In this document: in pieces, positions 19,494 through 28,862 of the stretch
Numbering within the stretch: position 1 is the stretch's first letter
How the letters are laid out: each line of letters starts with the position of its first letter
Assembly: GCF_014171595.1 (NCBI RefSeq)
Contig: NZ_CP050451.1
Coordinates: forward strand, 4,712,001 to 4,776,000
Origin: Massilia sp. Se16.2.3
GTDB taxonomy: Bacteria > Pseudomonadota > Gammaproteobacteria > Burkholderiales > Burkholderiaceae_D
DNA: 64,000 nucleotides
Direction: 5' to 3'
Program-made: the position numbers and the translations under genes
The notes under the pieces: generated by a model
What the model saw: only the letters and a program-made list of their open reading frames with translations
Databases searched by the model: none
Told to the model about the DNA's origin: nothing

Positions 19494-19907
19494 ATGCTCG
19501 ACCACATGACGTTTCGCGTGACCGATATCGGCCGCACCAAGGCCTTTTACAGCGCGGCGCTCGCGCCACTGGGCTACAGCCTGCATGCCGAGGGCAACTA
19601 CGGCATGAACGTACTGGGCTTTGCGCGTCCCGACGCGCTTGAGCCCGACGGCAAGAAGACCGATGTCTGGTTTGTCGATGGCCCCTCGCCCTACGGTGGT
19701 CCCGCGGCCACGACCGGCTGCCACCTGGCCTGGCGTGCCGCCAGCCGCGCGCAGGTCGATGCCTTCTACGAGGCGGCCATTGCTGCCGGCGGCAAGGACA
19801 ACGGCGCACCCGGCCTGCGCCCGGACTACCACCCTCATTACTACGGCGCCTTCGTGATCGACCCGGAGGGCAACAATATCGAAGCGGTGTGCCACCAGCC
19901 GCGATAG
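19494..19907 (+). CDS. VOC family protein
   Basis: 137 residues with a glyoxalase-like fold: [20 protein letters not shown] at the start, [19 protein letters not shown] in the middle and [19 protein letters not shown] at the end. These supply the usual His, His and Glu metal ligands. GGAGG lies 7 bases before the ATG at 19494, fixing the start inside a longer open frame. The reaction is unknown. Confidence 0.85.
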   Translation: MLDHMTFRVTDIGRTKAFYSAALAPLGYSLHAEGNYGMNVLGFARPDALEPDGKKTDVWFVDGPSPYGGPAATTGCHLAWRAASRAQVDAFYEAAIAAGGKDNGAPGLRPDYHPHYYGAFVIDPEGNNIEAVCHQPR

Positions 19908-20035
19908 CGGACACCGGCTGCCGGGTGCGCTCGCCGCCCCGGCGCTATCACTTCGCCATCTCCAGCCCAGCCGATGGTTGTAGAATGTCGGTCCTGGCCC
20001 GGCGCCGCCGCCCGGCCTCCCAGAACCCGATCGAC

Positions 20036-22693
20036 ATGACCACCGTCCCTACCGAAATCAACGCCGCCGCGGCAAAAGCAGCGTCGGAGAAGCACACGCC
20101 CATGATGCAGCAATATCTGCGCATCAAGGCCGACTACCCCACCATGCTGGTGTTCTACCGCATGGGCGACTTCTACGAGCTATTCCACGACGACGCCGAA
20201 AAGGCCGCGCGCATCCTCGGCATTACCCTGACCGCGCGCGGCGCGTCGAACGGCAATCCGATCAAGATGTGCGGCGTGCCTTTCCACTCGCTGGACGGCT
20301 ACCTGGCCAAACTCGTGAAACTGGGCGAATCCTGTGCGATTTGCGAGCAGATCGGCGACCCCGCAACGTCCAAGGGTCCGGTCGAGCGCAAGGTAGTGCG
20401 CGTGGTCACGCCCGGCACCCTGACAGATTCCGACCTGCTGCCGGAAAAGGCCGAGCGCCCGCTGCTGGCTTTGTACTCTCTGCCCGCGCGCAAGAACGTC
20501 ACGGTCGGCCTGGCCTGGCTGTCGCTGGCCAGCGGCGCGCTGCGCCTGATGGAATTTTCCGGCGACGCGAAAACCGTCGACACGCGGCTGGCCCAGGAAC
20601 TGGAACGCATCGCCCCGGCCGAGATCCTGCGCGCCGACGATGGGGCGCATGGCGGATTCTTCGACGACGATCCGATTGCACACACCCAGCGCGTGCCCGA
20701 CTGGCATTTCGATGTCGTCAAGGGCCACAAGGCCCTCCTCGACCAGCTGAACGTGGCCACCCTCACCGGCTTCGGCGCCGAGGGACTCGGTGCCGCGTTT
20801 GGCGCGGCCGGTGCGCTGCTGCGCTATGCCCAGGCGACGCAAGGGCGCGGCCTGCAGCACGTGAACAGTCTTTCGGTCGAAAGCGAAAACGAATTCATCG
20901 GCCTGGACGCCGCCACCCGCCGCAACCTGGAACTGACCGAGACCATCCGCGGCCAGGAGTCGCCCACGCTGTTCTCGCTGCTGGACGGCTGCAAGACGGC
21001 GATGGGTTCGCGCCTGCTGCGCCACTGGCTGCACCATGCACGGCGCGACCAGGCGGTCGCCCGTTCGCGCCATGAAGCCATCGCCGCACTGGCCCAGGCG
21101 GACGCGGGTGCGGGCTTGTCCGGGACGCTGGGCGAGGTGCCCGATATCGAACGCATCACCACGCGCATCGCCCTCCTGAGCGTGCGTCCGCGCGACCTGG
21201 CCAGCCTGCGCGATGGCCTCAAGCAGCTGCCGGCACTGCGCGAGCAAGTGGCGCGCTGCTTCATCCCCGGCGACTCCTGCCTGCTGCGCGCACTGCACGA
21301 CGCCATCCAGACGCCGACGGCCTGCGCGGATTTGCTGGCGCGTGCGGTGGCCCTTGAACCGGCCGCGATGGTGCGCGACGGCGGCGTGTTCGCACCCGGG
21401 TTCGATGCCGAGCTGGACGAACTGCGCGCGCTGTCGGAAAACGCCGGCCAGTTCCTGGTCGACCTGGAAACGCGCGAGCGCGCCCGCACCGGGATTGCCA
21501 ACCTGCGCGTGGAATACAACCGCGTGCACGGCTTCTACATCGAGGTCACCAACGGCCAGGCCGACAAGGTGCCGGATGACTACCGCCGCCGCCAGACCCT
21601 GAAGAACTGCGAGCGCTACATCACGCCGGAACTCAAGGCCTTCGAGGACAAGGCGCTGTCGGCGCAGGACAAGGCGCTGGTGCGCGAGAAGCAGCTCTAC
21701 GACGAGCTGCTGGCCTGCCTGGCACCGCACATCGGCGAGTTACAAAGCGTGGCCGCCGGCCTGGCGCAGATCGACGCGCTGGTGGCACTCACCAACCACG
21801 CGCTGGCCCACAACTGGTGCGCCCCTGCCCTGGTCGACGCGCCCTGCCTGAGCATCGTCGAGGGCCGCCACCCGGTGGTGGAGCGCCAGATCGAGCGCTT
21901 CATCGCCAACGACTGCAAGCTCTCGAACGACCGGCGCCTGCTGTTGATCACCGGCCCGAACATGGGCGGTAAATCGACCTTCATGCGCCAGACCGCGCTG
22001 ATCGTCCTGCTGGCCTATGTGGGCAGCTACGTGCCGGCGACCAGCGCCACCATCGGCCCGATCGACCGCATCTTCACCCGCATCGGCGCCAACGACGACC
22101 TGGCCGGCGGGCGCTCGACCTTCATGGTGGAGATGACCGAATCGGCCGCGATCCTGAACGGCGCCACCGAGCACTCGCTGGTCCTGATGGACGAAGTCGG
22201 GCGCGGCACGTCCACGTTTGATGGCCTGGCGCTGGCCTGGGCGATTGCGCGCCACCTGATCGACAGCAGCCGCAGTTTTACCCTGTTCGCCACCCACTAT
22301 TTCGAGCTGACCCAGCTTCCCGAGACCCACCCGAGCGCGGCCAACGTGCACCTGTCGGCGGTCGAGCACAAGGACAGCATCGTCTTCCTGCACGCGGTGC
22401 AGGAAGGCCCCGCGTCGCAGAGCTACGGCCTGCAGGTGGCGCAACTTGCCGGCGTGCCGCCGGGCGTCATCAAGGCTGCGCGCAAGCACCTGGCGCGGCT
22501 GGAATCGCAGGCGGTGGGCAGCACACCGCAGCTCGATCTGTTCGCGCTGCCCTGCGACGAGCCTGAGGACGCCGATGCCGCGGCTGCTGCCGCTGCGCCG
22601 GAGCCCCAGCTTGCGCCCGCGCTGCTCGACGCCCTGGCCGAACTCGACCCGGATGCGCTGACGCCGCGCGAAGCCCCTCGCGCGCCTGTATGA
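20036..22693 (+). CDS. mutS: DNA mismatch repair protein MutS
   Basis: 885 residues, full length. It recognises mismatches and, with MutL, starts repair in the cytoplasm. Visible are the mismatch-binding domain with the Phe-x-Glu motif ([15 protein letters not shown]), the connector and lever domains, and the ATPase with Walker [14 protein letters not shown], Walker [17 protein letters not shown] and [13 protein letters not shown]. The open frame extends upstream, but homology begins at [15 protein letters not shown], so I use the ATG at 20036. TAGAAT about 50 bases upstream could be its -10. An Ala-rich linker precedes the C-terminal dimerisation tail. Confidence 0.97.
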   Translation: MTTVPTEINAAAAKAASEKHTPMMQQYLRIKADYPTMLVFYRMGDFYELFHDDAEKAARILGITLTARGASNGNPIKMCGVPFHSLDGYLAKLVKLGESCAICEQIGDPATSKGPVERKVVRVVTPGTLTDSDLLPEKAERPLLALYSLPARKNVTVGLAWLSLASGALRLMEFSGDAKTVDTRLAQELERIAPAEILRADDGAHGGFFDDDPIAHTQRVPDWHFDVVKGHKALLDQLNVATLTGFGAEGLGAAFGAAGALLRYAQATQGRGLQHVNSLSVESENEFIGLDAATRRNLELTETIRGQESPTLFSLLDGCKTAMGSRLLRHWLHHARRDQAVARSRHEAIAALAQADAGAGLSGTLGEVPDIERITTRIALLSVRPRDLASLRDGLKQLPALREQVARCFIPGDSCLLRALHDAIQTPTACADLLARAVALEPAAMVRDGGVFAPGFDAELDELRALSENAGQFLVDLETRERARTGIANLRVEYNRVHGFYIEVTNGQADKVPDDYRRRQTLKNCERYITPELKAFEDKALSAQDKALVREKQLYDELLACLAPHIGELQSVAAGLAQIDALVALTNHALAHNWCAPALVDAPCLSIVEGRHPVVERQIERFIANDCKLSNDRRLLLITGPNMGGKSTFMRQTALIVLLAYVGSYVPATSATIGPIDRIFTRIGANDDLAGGRSTFMVEMTESAAILNGATEHSLVLMDEVGRGTSTFDGLALAWAIARHLIDSSRSFTLFATHYFELTQLPETHPSAANVHLSAVEHKDSIVFLHAVQEGPASQSYGLQVAQLAGVPPGVIKAARKHLARLESQAVGSTPQLDLFALPCDEPEDADAAAAAAAPEPQLAPALLDALAELDPDALTPREAPRAPV

Positions 22694-22741
22694 ACTGAAG
22701 CGTCTCGCTGCCGACAGTTGCGCCGTGAGCGGCACCGCCTG

Positions 22742-23755
22742 ATGGGGCGCCCGCGCGTCGCCGCCCTGCTGGCCGCCGCGCTGTGCGTGGCGGCGTGCGC
22801 GTCGTCTGCCGTCGCAAGGGACGGGGTACCGGACAAGAAGCACGAACTGGCCCGCCACGGCGCCCGCCTTGACGCCCGCAAGGCGCGGCCTGACGGCGCC
22901 GCGCACCGCTTCGGCATCATTGGCCACAGTTTCGCCGTGCCCGGCGACACCCGCTTCAAGAAGGCCCTGGCCGACACCAACGACAGCTCGCTCGCCTTTG
23001 TCGTCGTCACCGGCATCAAGGGCGTGCAGGAACCCTGCGGCGACAAGCTGTACCGGGAACGGCGCGAACTGCTCGAGCGCGCGAGGCGTCCCGTCATCGT
23101 GCTGCCGGCGGGGAGCGACTGGACCGAATGCCGCAACACGGCGGGCCGCACCAACGCGGCCGAACGCCTGAACCGCATGCGCGAGCTGTTCCACGGCGAG
23201 CCGGAGTCGCTCGGCGCGAAGAAGCTCCCGCTCACGCGCCTGTCGACCAGCCCGCGCTTTCGCAGCTATGCCGAGAATGCCCACTGGACGGTGGACCGGG
23301 TGATGTATGCCACCGTCAACCTGCCGGCGAATAACAACCACTACCTGGCCGCAGCGGGTCGCAACAGCGAGTACGAAGACCGGCAGGTGGCCACGCGCTT
23401 CTGGCTGAACCGCCTGTTCACGCTCGCGCGGCGAGACAAGGTCGATGCCATCGTGCTGTTCTCCGAAGGCGACCTGAAACCCCTGGCCGAACCCACGGGC
23501 TTGCGTAGCCTGCTGCGGCGTGCTCCCGCCACCTTCGACGGCTTCGCCTCCGCGCGCAAGCAGGTCCAGGCGCTGGCGCAGCGCTTTGGAGGCAAGGTTT
23601 TGCTGGTCGACAGCGCGGCACTGCCGAAGAACGGCCATCCGGCGATCGAATGGCGCGAGAATGTGGGGCACCTGTCGGTGGGGGGCGAGGCGGTCGAGGT
23701 GGATGTCAGGCCGGGGGAGAAGAACCTGTTCAGGCTGAAGGAGGCGGGGGAATAA
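22742..23755 (+). CDS. Putative secreted or lipid-anchored protein of unknown function
   Basis: About 337 residues. The N-terminus is a signal peptide with a possible lipobox (LCVAACASS). The body has HRFGIIGHSF, AFVVVTGIKGVQEPCGDKL, VIVLPAGSDWTEC, NNNHYLAAAGRNSEYEDRQ and DAIVLFSEGD, which recall the strand-loop pattern of calcineurin-like phosphoesterases without their full metal-binding set. I therefore leave the function open. A TTG at 22718 is an alternative start; the ATG at 22742 begins directly before the signal peptide. It follows mutS by 48 bases and may be read through from it. Confidence 0.6.
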   Translation: MGRPRVAALLAAALCVAACASSAVARDGVPDKKHELARHGARLDARKARPDGAAHRFGIIGHSFAVPGDTRFKKALADTNDSSLAFVVVTGIKGVQEPCGDKLYRERRELLERARRPVIVLPAGSDWTECRNTAGRTNAAERLNRMRELFHGEPESLGAKKLPLTRLSTSPRFRSYAENAHWTVDRVMYATVNLPANNNHYLAAAGRNSEYEDRQVATRFWLNRLFTLARRDKVDAIVLFSEGDLKPLAEPTGLRSLLRRAPATFDGFASARKQVQALAQRFGGKVLLVDSAALPKNGHPAIEWRENVGHLSVGGEAVEVDVRPGEKNLFRLKEAGE

Positions 23756-23812
23756 GCCCTTCAGGCGCCGTTTCGGTCAGGGCGAACGAAACGCCGAGCG
23801 TTGCGGCATGTC

Positions 23813-24195
23813 CCGCGTGGGCACAGGGCGCCCACCCTACGAAAGTTGGCACGCGTAGGGTGGGCGCCCCGTGCCCACCGCGCATGTTCGATTCGCCTTG
23901 GTTCGTAGGGTGGGCGCCCCGTGCCCACCGCGCATGTTCGATTCGCCTTGGTTCGTAGGGTGGGCGCCCCGTGCCCACGCGGACATCGGATTCGTCACCT
24001 CGCCCGTTCGTCCCGCATGTCGAAACCGTAGGGTGGAAGGCTCCACCTCGATGCCTGCACCGAGGCAGCGCATGCGCCGTCCACGCGTTCAACCACCACC
24101 CGAAACCTCGCGACCGGCATCCGGCGCTTGAACGCGTGGACGGCATCACGGCAGCGTGCCTGCCCATGCTCGGGTTCAGCCGTCCACCCTACGCA
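23813..24195. repeat. Cluster of CGTAGGGTGG-family hairpins
   Basis: This cluster fills most of the 23756-24242 gap between convergent genes. It includes a hairpin at 23813-23841, a 50-bp tandem array (listed separately), a decayed copy near 24030 (GTAGGGTGGAAGGCTCCACC), and a perfect 17-base inverted repeat whose arms begin GCCGTCCACGCG (24076-24092 and 24128-24144). It ends with GTCCACCCTACG at about 24182-24193. No gene is seen here. Confidence 0.8.
23854..23990. repeat. 50-bp tandem repeat, nearly three copies
   Basis: CGTAGGGTGGGCGCCCC recurs at 23854, 23904 and 23954 with exact 50-bp spacing. The unit is one hairpin (core GGGCGCCCCGTGCCC) plus a linker CGCATGTTCGATTCGCC. The third copy diverges after the hairpin. 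Exact spacing and identity point to recent duplication. Confidence 0.9.
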
Positions 24196-24242
24196 AGGCC
24201 CAATGCAAAACCGGGGACACCAGGTTCCCGGTTCTCGACTAC

Positions 24243-24794
24243 TTAATGCAGCGGCTGGCTACGGAAATGATCGCCCGGCTCGCCTTCGTCGCCGCCCTCT
24301 TCCTCTTCACCATGGTGGTGACCGTGGGCGCCGTGCACGTGGCCGTGGGCGATTTCTTCGGCGGTGGCTTCGCGCACGTCGATCACCGACAGCTCGAAAC
24401 GCAGGGCCATGCCGGCCAGCGGGTGGTTACCGTCCAGCACGACCTTGTCGTCGGCGATTTCGGTGACGGTGAAGATCAGCGGCTCTTCGTCCGGCGCGCC
24501 GTCGGCCATGCCCTCGAACTGCATGCCCACTTCCAGCGGCTCGGGCAGGACCTTGCGGTCTTCGACCTTGACCAGCTCGGCGTCGTAGTCGCCGAATGCG
24601 TCTTCCGGCTCGACCTGCAGGGTCGAGGTGAAGCCGACTTCCTTGCCGTCGAGGTGTTCTTCGATTTTCGGCAGCGTGTTCTCGTAACCGCCATGCAGGT
24701 AGACCATCGGCTGCACGCCTTCTTCGATCAGGTTGTTCTGCGCATCCGACAGTTTGTAGTTGACCGACACGACCGTGTTCTTGGCAATCTTCAT
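24243..24794 (-). CDS. slyD: FKBP-type peptidyl-prolyl isomerase SlyD
   Basis: 183 residues. An FKBP domain with an inserted chaperone flap (KNTVVSVNYKLSD, LHGGYENTLPKIEEHLDGK, VEPEDAFGDYDAELV) is followed by a His- and acid-rich metal-binding tail (HGHVHGAHGHHHGEEEE). It catalyses proline isomerisation, acts as a chaperone, and in E. coli helps nickel delivery to hydrogenase. The tail is shorter than in E. coli but keeps the His clusters. AGGAAG precedes the ATG at 24794; the longer open frame to 24941 has no such site. Confidence 0.93.
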   Translation of the reverse strand: MKIAKNTVVSVNYKLSDAQNNLIEEGVQPMVYLHGGYENTLPKIEEHLDGKEVGFTSTLQVEPEDAFGDYDAELVKVEDRKVLPEPLEVGMQFEGMADGAPDEEPLIFTVTEIADDKVVLDGNHPLAGMALRFELSVIDVREATAEEIAHGHVHGAHGHHHGEEEEGGDEGEPGDHFRSQPLH

Positions 24795-24909
24795 CGCACT
24801 TCCTTTCGTTGTAAGCTGCGGATTATACCCCTGCCCCAGCCTTGCCTGCGCATGGGCCGTGCATGGCCCTGCTTTGGCCTCCACGGGGCTCGCTCCGCTA
24901 TAATGAAGC

Positions 24910-26031
24910 ATGAAAAATTTACCGCTCCTGGGGAACCTCACCCCCGCCCAGTTCCTGCGCGATTACTGGCACAAGAAGCCACTCTTGATCCGTAACGCCA
25001 TCCCCGGTTTCAAACCCCTGCTCAAGTTCGACAAGCTGGTCGAAGCCGCCGCCAGGAATCACGTCGAGTCGCGCCTGGTCACCCTGCAGGACGGCCAGTG
25101 GGACATGCAGCACGGCCCCTTGCTTGAGCTGCCGCCGCGCACCCAGCGCGAATGGACGCTGCTGGTGCAGGGCGTGAACCTGTTCGACGAACGCGCCGAC
25201 GCGCTCCTGCGCGAATTCCGCTTCCTGCCCGACGTGCGCCTGGACGACCTGATGGTCAGCTATGCCACCGATGGCGGCGGCGTCGGCCCGCACTTCGATT
25301 CCTACGACGTCTTCCTGCTGCAGGCGCACGGCCGCCGCCGCTGGAAGATCAGCGCCCAGCAGGACCTGTCGCTGGTCGAGGGCCTGCCGCTGAAGATTCT
25401 GTCGAACTTTACGCCGGAACAGGAATTCGTGCTCGAACCGGGCGACATGCTGTACCTGCCGCCGCACTACGCCCACGACGGCGTGGCCGAGGGCGAATGC
25501 ATGACCTATTCGATCGGCTTCCGCTCGCCCTCTTACCAGGAACTTGGCGAAGCTTTTCTCCAGTTCATGGCCGACTCGATCGACCTGCCGGGCCGCTATG
25601 CCGACCCCGGCCTGCAGCCGGCGAAAAACCCGGCCGAGATCCCGAAGGAGATGCTCGCCAGCGTCACCGAGGAACTCAACAAGGTGCGCTGGGACCAGGA
25701 AGACGTGACGATCTTCTTCGGCGAGTACATGTCCGAGCCGAAGCACAACGTCTTCTTCACGCCCCCGGGCAAACCGCTCGTCGTCGGGCGCTTCATGGAG
25801 GCTGCCGCCAAGCGCGGCCTGAAGCTGTCGCCCAAGACGCTGATGCTGTATCGCGGCAAGCATGTATTCATCAATGGCGAGTCGTTTGCCGTCAGCCGCG
25901 CCGACAAGCCCGTGCTGGACCTGCTGGCGAACGAGCGTCGCCTGGAGGGTGCCGCGCTGGAGCAGGCGTCCGACGATGTACTCGAGGCGCTCTACACCTG
26001 GTACCAGGACGGCTGGATCGAACTGGGCTGA
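24910..26031 (+). CDS. roxA: Ribosomal oxygenase (50S L16 arginine 3-hydroxylase), JmjC/cupin
   Basis: 373 residues. This is an Fe(II)- and 2-oxoglutarate-dependent hydroxylase of the YcfD/RoxA family, which modifies ribosomal protein L16. The JmjC domain is in the first half: HxD in GVGPHFDSYDVFLLQ, second His in LPPHYAHDGVAEG, and HGRRRWKIS. The C-terminal half gives the dimerisation and winged-helix regions (ILSNFTPEQEFVLEPGDMLY, LTLMLYRGKH-like block). It is divergent from slyD and followed after 16 bases by a small gene of unknown function. Confidence 0.92.
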   Translation: MKNLPLLGNLTPAQFLRDYWHKKPLLIRNAIPGFKPLLKFDKLVEAAARNHVESRLVTLQDGQWDMQHGPLLELPPRTQREWTLLVQGVNLFDERADALLREFRFLPDVRLDDLMVSYATDGGGVGPHFDSYDVFLLQAHGRRRWKISAQQDLSLVEGLPLKILSNFTPEQEFVLEPGDMLYLPPHYAHDGVAEGECMTYSIGFRSPSYQELGEAFLQFMADSIDLPGRYADPGLQPAKNPAEIPKEMLASVTEELNKVRWDQEDVTIFFGEYMSEPKHNVFFTPPGKPLVVGRFMEAAAKRGLKLSPKTLMLYRGKHVFINGESFAVSRADKPVLDLLANERRLEGAALEQASDDVLEALYTWYQDGWIELG

Positions 26032-26047
26032 CTGAAAGGAACCGAAC

Positions 26048-26527
26048 ATGCTTGAACCGGCAAGCCTGCGTTTCGACACCCGCCGCGACTGCGAAGCGCA
26101 CTGGCGCCAGGTAGTGGGGCTGGCGCGCATGCGGCTCGACATGTTCGATCCGGACTGTTCGGTCTTTCCCTTGGGCGCGGTGGATGTCGAGACGCTGCTG
26201 CGCGGTTTTTTCGCGGCCGGCGGCCGGCTGCGCCTGGCGCTGCACGACAGCCGCCACATCGAACGCCATGCGCCGCGCTTCCTGCGCCTGCAGCGCGACT
26301 ACGGCCACCTGATCGAGTGCCGCCAGACACCGCGCACGCTGCGTCACCTCACCGATTCCTTCACGATCGCCGACGATCTGCATGTGCTGCGCCGCTTCCA
26401 TAGCGACCACATGCGCGGGGAAGCTGCCTTTGCCATGCCGAGTGCCGTCGAGCTGCCCGCGCACCGTTTTGGCCTGCTGTGGGAAGAGGCGCATCCAGCC
26501 CTGAAAACGACGCTGACCGGCCTTTAA
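26048..26527 (+). CDS. DUF7931-like hypothetical protein
   Basis: 159 residues, Arg- and His-rich, beginning MLEPASLRFDTRRDCEAHW. The pattern (RLRLALHDSRHIERHAPRFL, DSFTIADDLHVLRRFHSDHMRG) recalls the phospholipase-D-like fold without a clear HKD motif. It directly follows roxA with an AAAGGAACC ribosome site, so it is very probably co-transcribed. The function is unknown. Confidence 0.7.
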   Translation: MLEPASLRFDTRRDCEAHWRQVVGLARMRLDMFDPDCSVFPLGAVDVETLLRGFFAAGGRLRLALHDSRHIERHAPRFLRLQRDYGHLIECRQTPRTLRHLTDSFTIADDLHVLRRFHSDHMRGEAAFAMPSAVELPAHRFGLLWEEAHPALKTTLTGL

Positions 26528-26635
26528 TTGTGTATACATTTCAACAAGTTAGGCCTAATTCTTGTTGCTGTAGCATCTTGTAACAAAATGAACCTTAACA
26601 AGTCACAAAATACTTACATTTTGGCATGCTTTTTC

Positions 26636-26756
26636 TATTGCGATTCGGTAAATTTGGCTATAATATCGGGTTAGGAAGGTTCCGTTGTCTATCAGGCACT
26701 GTTACCAGTATGAAAGTACACGAGAATTCCGACGAGCGATAATTACCGGTAATTAT
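26636..26756 (+). promoter_or_regulatory. Promoter and palindrome upstream of the Ala-rich lipoprotein
   Basis: In the 272-base AT-rich gap a consensus -10 TATAAT lies at 26659-26664, with TATTGC 17 bases upstream as a -35. A long leader follows, holding a perfect 18-bp palindrome ATAATTACCGGTAATTAT at 26739-26756, 43 bases before the ATG. The palindrome could be an operator or an mRNA hairpin. AAGGA lies before the start codon. Confidence 0.6.
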
Positions 26757-26799
26757 TAATCGCGACAACAAGAGTACTTACTTAATTAAGGAAAAAATC

Positions 26800-27090
26800 A
26801 TGAAAAAATCCCTGCTGATCATCTCCCTGATGGCTGTTGCCCTGGCTGCTTGCTCGAAGAAAGAAGACGCTGCTACCACCACCCCAGCTGCGACCGAAGC
26901 TCCTGCTGCAACCACCACCACGACCACCACCGACGCTGCTGCTCCTGCTGCTGCACCGGCTGACGCTGCTGCTACCACCCCAGCTGCTGACGCTGCTGCT
27001 GCTGCCGCTACCGCTTCGGCTGCTGCTTCGGAAGCCGCTTCGGCTGCTTCGACCGCTGCTGACGCTGCTGCTGACGCTGCCAAGAAGTAA
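26800..27090 (+). CDS. Small alanine/threonine-rich lipoprotein
   Basis: 96 residues. The signal peptide MKKSLLIISLMAVALAAC ends in a clear lipobox (LAAC), so the Cys at 18 should be lipidated. The mature part is almost entirely Ala, Thr, Asp and Pro, and probably extended or helical. Codon use differs sharply from the neighbours: alanine is nearly always GCT rather than GCC/GCG, which suggests selection for high expression or a recent repeat-driven origin. It has its own strong promoter and terminator, so it is monocistronic. Its role may be structural in the envelope (inference). Confidence 0.8.
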   Translation: MKKSLLIISLMAVALAACSKKEDAATTTPAATEAPAATTTTTTTDAAAPAAAPADAAATTPAADAAAAAATASAAASEAASAASTAADAAADAAKK

Positions 27091-27111
27091 TCAGATTTTT
27101 TCTGATGCGAA

Positions 27112-27138
27112 AGCCGGCCTACGGGCCGGTTTTTTTTC
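27112..27138 (+). terminator. Rho-independent terminator of the lipoprotein gene
   Basis: CCGGCC-TACG-GGCCGG is followed by eight T. A smaller hairpin ATCAGA-TTTT-TCTGAT (about 27091-27106) precedes it directly after the stop codon. Confidence 0.92.
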
Positions 27139-27159
27139 GCCTGGCGGTTTGTGGACGGT

Positions 27160-27552
27160 GGGCTCGGGGCGCCCACCCTACAGCTGCACGCATGTCAATT
27201 GGGGCGTAGGGTGGAGTCCCGACTCCACGCGGTGCGCCGGATGCACAGTGTTCCCATTCTCCTGGAGCGGTACCCGTGCAGCCCGGTGCTCTTTACCGTC
27301 GGGCCGGCGCAGGCACGGCCGCGTGGAGTCAGGACTCCACCCTACGGATGGGTGCCACTGGCGCACTCTGCCTTTGCGTCACTTACGTAGGAAACCCAGC
27401 GTCTGAAGGTTCGCAGGGTGGAGTCCCGACTCCACGCGGTACAGCACATGCATCGCGCTCAGGACGCGTCGCCCAGCACGCAGGCATTCCGATGCTCTTT
27501 ACCGTCGGGCCTGCGCAGGCACGGCCGCGTGGAGTCGGGACTCCACCCTACG
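27160..27552. repeat. Two inverted pairs of GGAGTC-core hairpins
   Basis: 27205-27346 and 27412-27552 are two copies of one unit: hairpin GTAGGGTGGAGTCCCGACTC, about 85 bases of linker, then an inverted hairpin ending CCACCCTACGGATGGG. The distal half of the linker (CTCTTTACCGTCGGGCC) is conserved between copies and the proximal half is not. A half-element lies at 27160-27182. The cluster fills the gap between two convergent terminators; no gene is seen in 27139-27593. Confidence 0.88.
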
Positions 27553-27593
27553 GATGGGCAGCACCCGTGCTCTCTTTCCTGGGGGCGCGAACG

Positions 27594-27625
27594 TAAAAAA
27601 GCCGGCCACACGGGCCGGCTTTTTG
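27594..27625. terminator. Bidirectional terminator downstream of bamC
   Basis: A6, then GCCGGCC-ACACG-GGCCGGC, then T5. Read on the minus strand it follows the bamC stop by about 20 bases. Confidence 0.9.
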
Positions 27626-27642
27626 CTGAGCATGATTGACGC

Positions 27643-28815
27643 TTACTTCAGCTCGTCGTTCAGCTGCGTCAGGATCTTGGTCGCGGTCGCCGAGGTATCC
27701 GGCTGGCCGGCGTTGTCCTGCACCGTCACCGTGCTGCTGGTGCCGGTGTCGGCGCCCTTGACGATCACGCGGTAGCGCTGCGCTTCCTTGGCCTTCTCGG
27801 ACTCGCCGAAGCTGAACAGGCGCGAGAAGAAGCCTTCCTTGTTCGAGCCGTCCGGATCGACGTAGCGCACGAAGTAGACGCCCTGGACGCGGTCGCGGTC
27901 TTCGACGGTGAAGCCGACGCGGTCGAGCGCCAGGCCGACGCGGCGCCATGCGCGGTCGAAACCCTCGTCGACTTCGACAGCGTTGCCCACCAGCTTGGCG
28001 TGCAGCGGCGCCTGCGTGGCGTTGGCAACCGTTTCCTGCGCGGCCTTTTCCTGCGCCGGCTCGGTGGCGCCGGTCAGGCGTGCCACCAGGCGGCCCAGGA
28101 ACTGGGCTTCCAGCGCCGGATCGTTCGGACGCACGGTCCAGACCGTGGTTTCCTTCTGGGCGCCGCTCAGCACCTCTTCGGCGCCGCGGTGGCTGATGTA
28201 GATTTCGGTCGAGCCGTCCGGCAGGCGCTCGAGGCGGGTGCGGTATTTGTCGCGCTCGCCGGTCGAGTAGGCATTGCCGAACACGCGGCCCAGGGTGCTG
28301 CGCAGCATGTCCTGCGGGATCTTCGAGCGGTTTTCCTGCCACTCGGTTTCCATGGTGCCGGTCGTCTGCGATTCGCTGGCGATCGTGAAGCCGGCCTCTT
28401 CCCAGAACTGGCGCAGTTGCGGCCAGAGCTGCTCGGGGGTCTGCTTGACCACCAGCCAGCGCTGGTCGCCGGCGCGCTCGACGCGCACAGCCTCGGTCGA
28501 GACCGGGCCGATCGTGCCACTGGCGGCGGCAAGGCCCGCGCCAGGAGCGGCCTGCGTGCCCGCGCCCATGCCGGACGCGGTGGCCACGCCACGGCCTTCC
28601 GGCACGGCATAGCGATTGTCCTTCTGCAGTTGGGTCAGGTCCGGCGGCACGTCCAGCGGCGCCGCTTTCTTGGAGGACTTGTAGTCCACCCGGTCGGATT
28701 CGAAAATGGTGGTGCACGCCGCCATCGACAGCGCCAGCGCGGTCAGGGCGACGACGCGTGCGGCAGGCGCGGAAACGTTCGCAAGCGGGAAGGTCATCTT
28801 GTTGCTTTTAGTCAT
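27643..28815 (-). CDS. bamC: Outer-membrane protein assembly factor BamC (lipoprotein)
   Basis: 390 residues. The signal peptide has a lipobox (LSMAAC), and the sequence then matches BamC/NlpB: a DYKS-containing N-terminal segment, DVPPDLTQLQKDNRY, and two helix-grip domains (KQTPEQLWPQLRQFWEEAG; EGFDRAWRRVGLALDRVGF, GVYFVRYVDPD). It is a subunit of the BAM complex that inserts beta-barrel proteins. The open frame extends far upstream, but the ATG at 28815 gives the correct leader. It lies 47 bases after dapA in the same direction, the classical dapA-bamC arrangement. Confidence 0.93.
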   Translation of the reverse strand: MTKSNKMTFPLANVSAPAARVVALTALALSMAACTTIFESDRVDYKSSKKAAPLDVPPDLTQLQKDNRYAVPEGRGVATASGMGAGTQAAPGAGLAAASGTIGPVSTEAVRVERAGDQRWLVVKQTPEQLWPQLRQFWEEAGFTIASESQTTGTMETEWQENRSKIPQDMLRSTLGRVFGNAYSTGERDKYRTRLERLPDGSTEIYISHRGAEEVLSGAQKETTVWTVRPNDPALEAQFLGRLVARLTGATEPAQEKAAQETVANATQAPLHAKLVGNAVEVDEGFDRAWRRVGLALDRVGFTVEDRDRVQGVYFVRYVDPDGSNKEGFFSRLFSFGESEKAKEAQRYRVIVKGADTGTSSTVTVQDNAGQPDTSATATKILTQLNDELK

Positions 28816-28862
28816 ATCGCAAATCACTATTTCAGATCGGTAAACCAACACCCTTGCGGGAC

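Noticed and set aside
23884..23952. tRNA-like GTTCGATTC (T-loop consensus)
   Set aside because: It is the linker of the 50-bp repeat; no acceptor stem, anticodon arm or D-arm surrounds it.
27276..27639. Short frames across the hairpin pairs at 27 kb
   Set aside because: They translate repeat units (for example RGVRTPPYGW) that recur in other repeat clusters; not genes.
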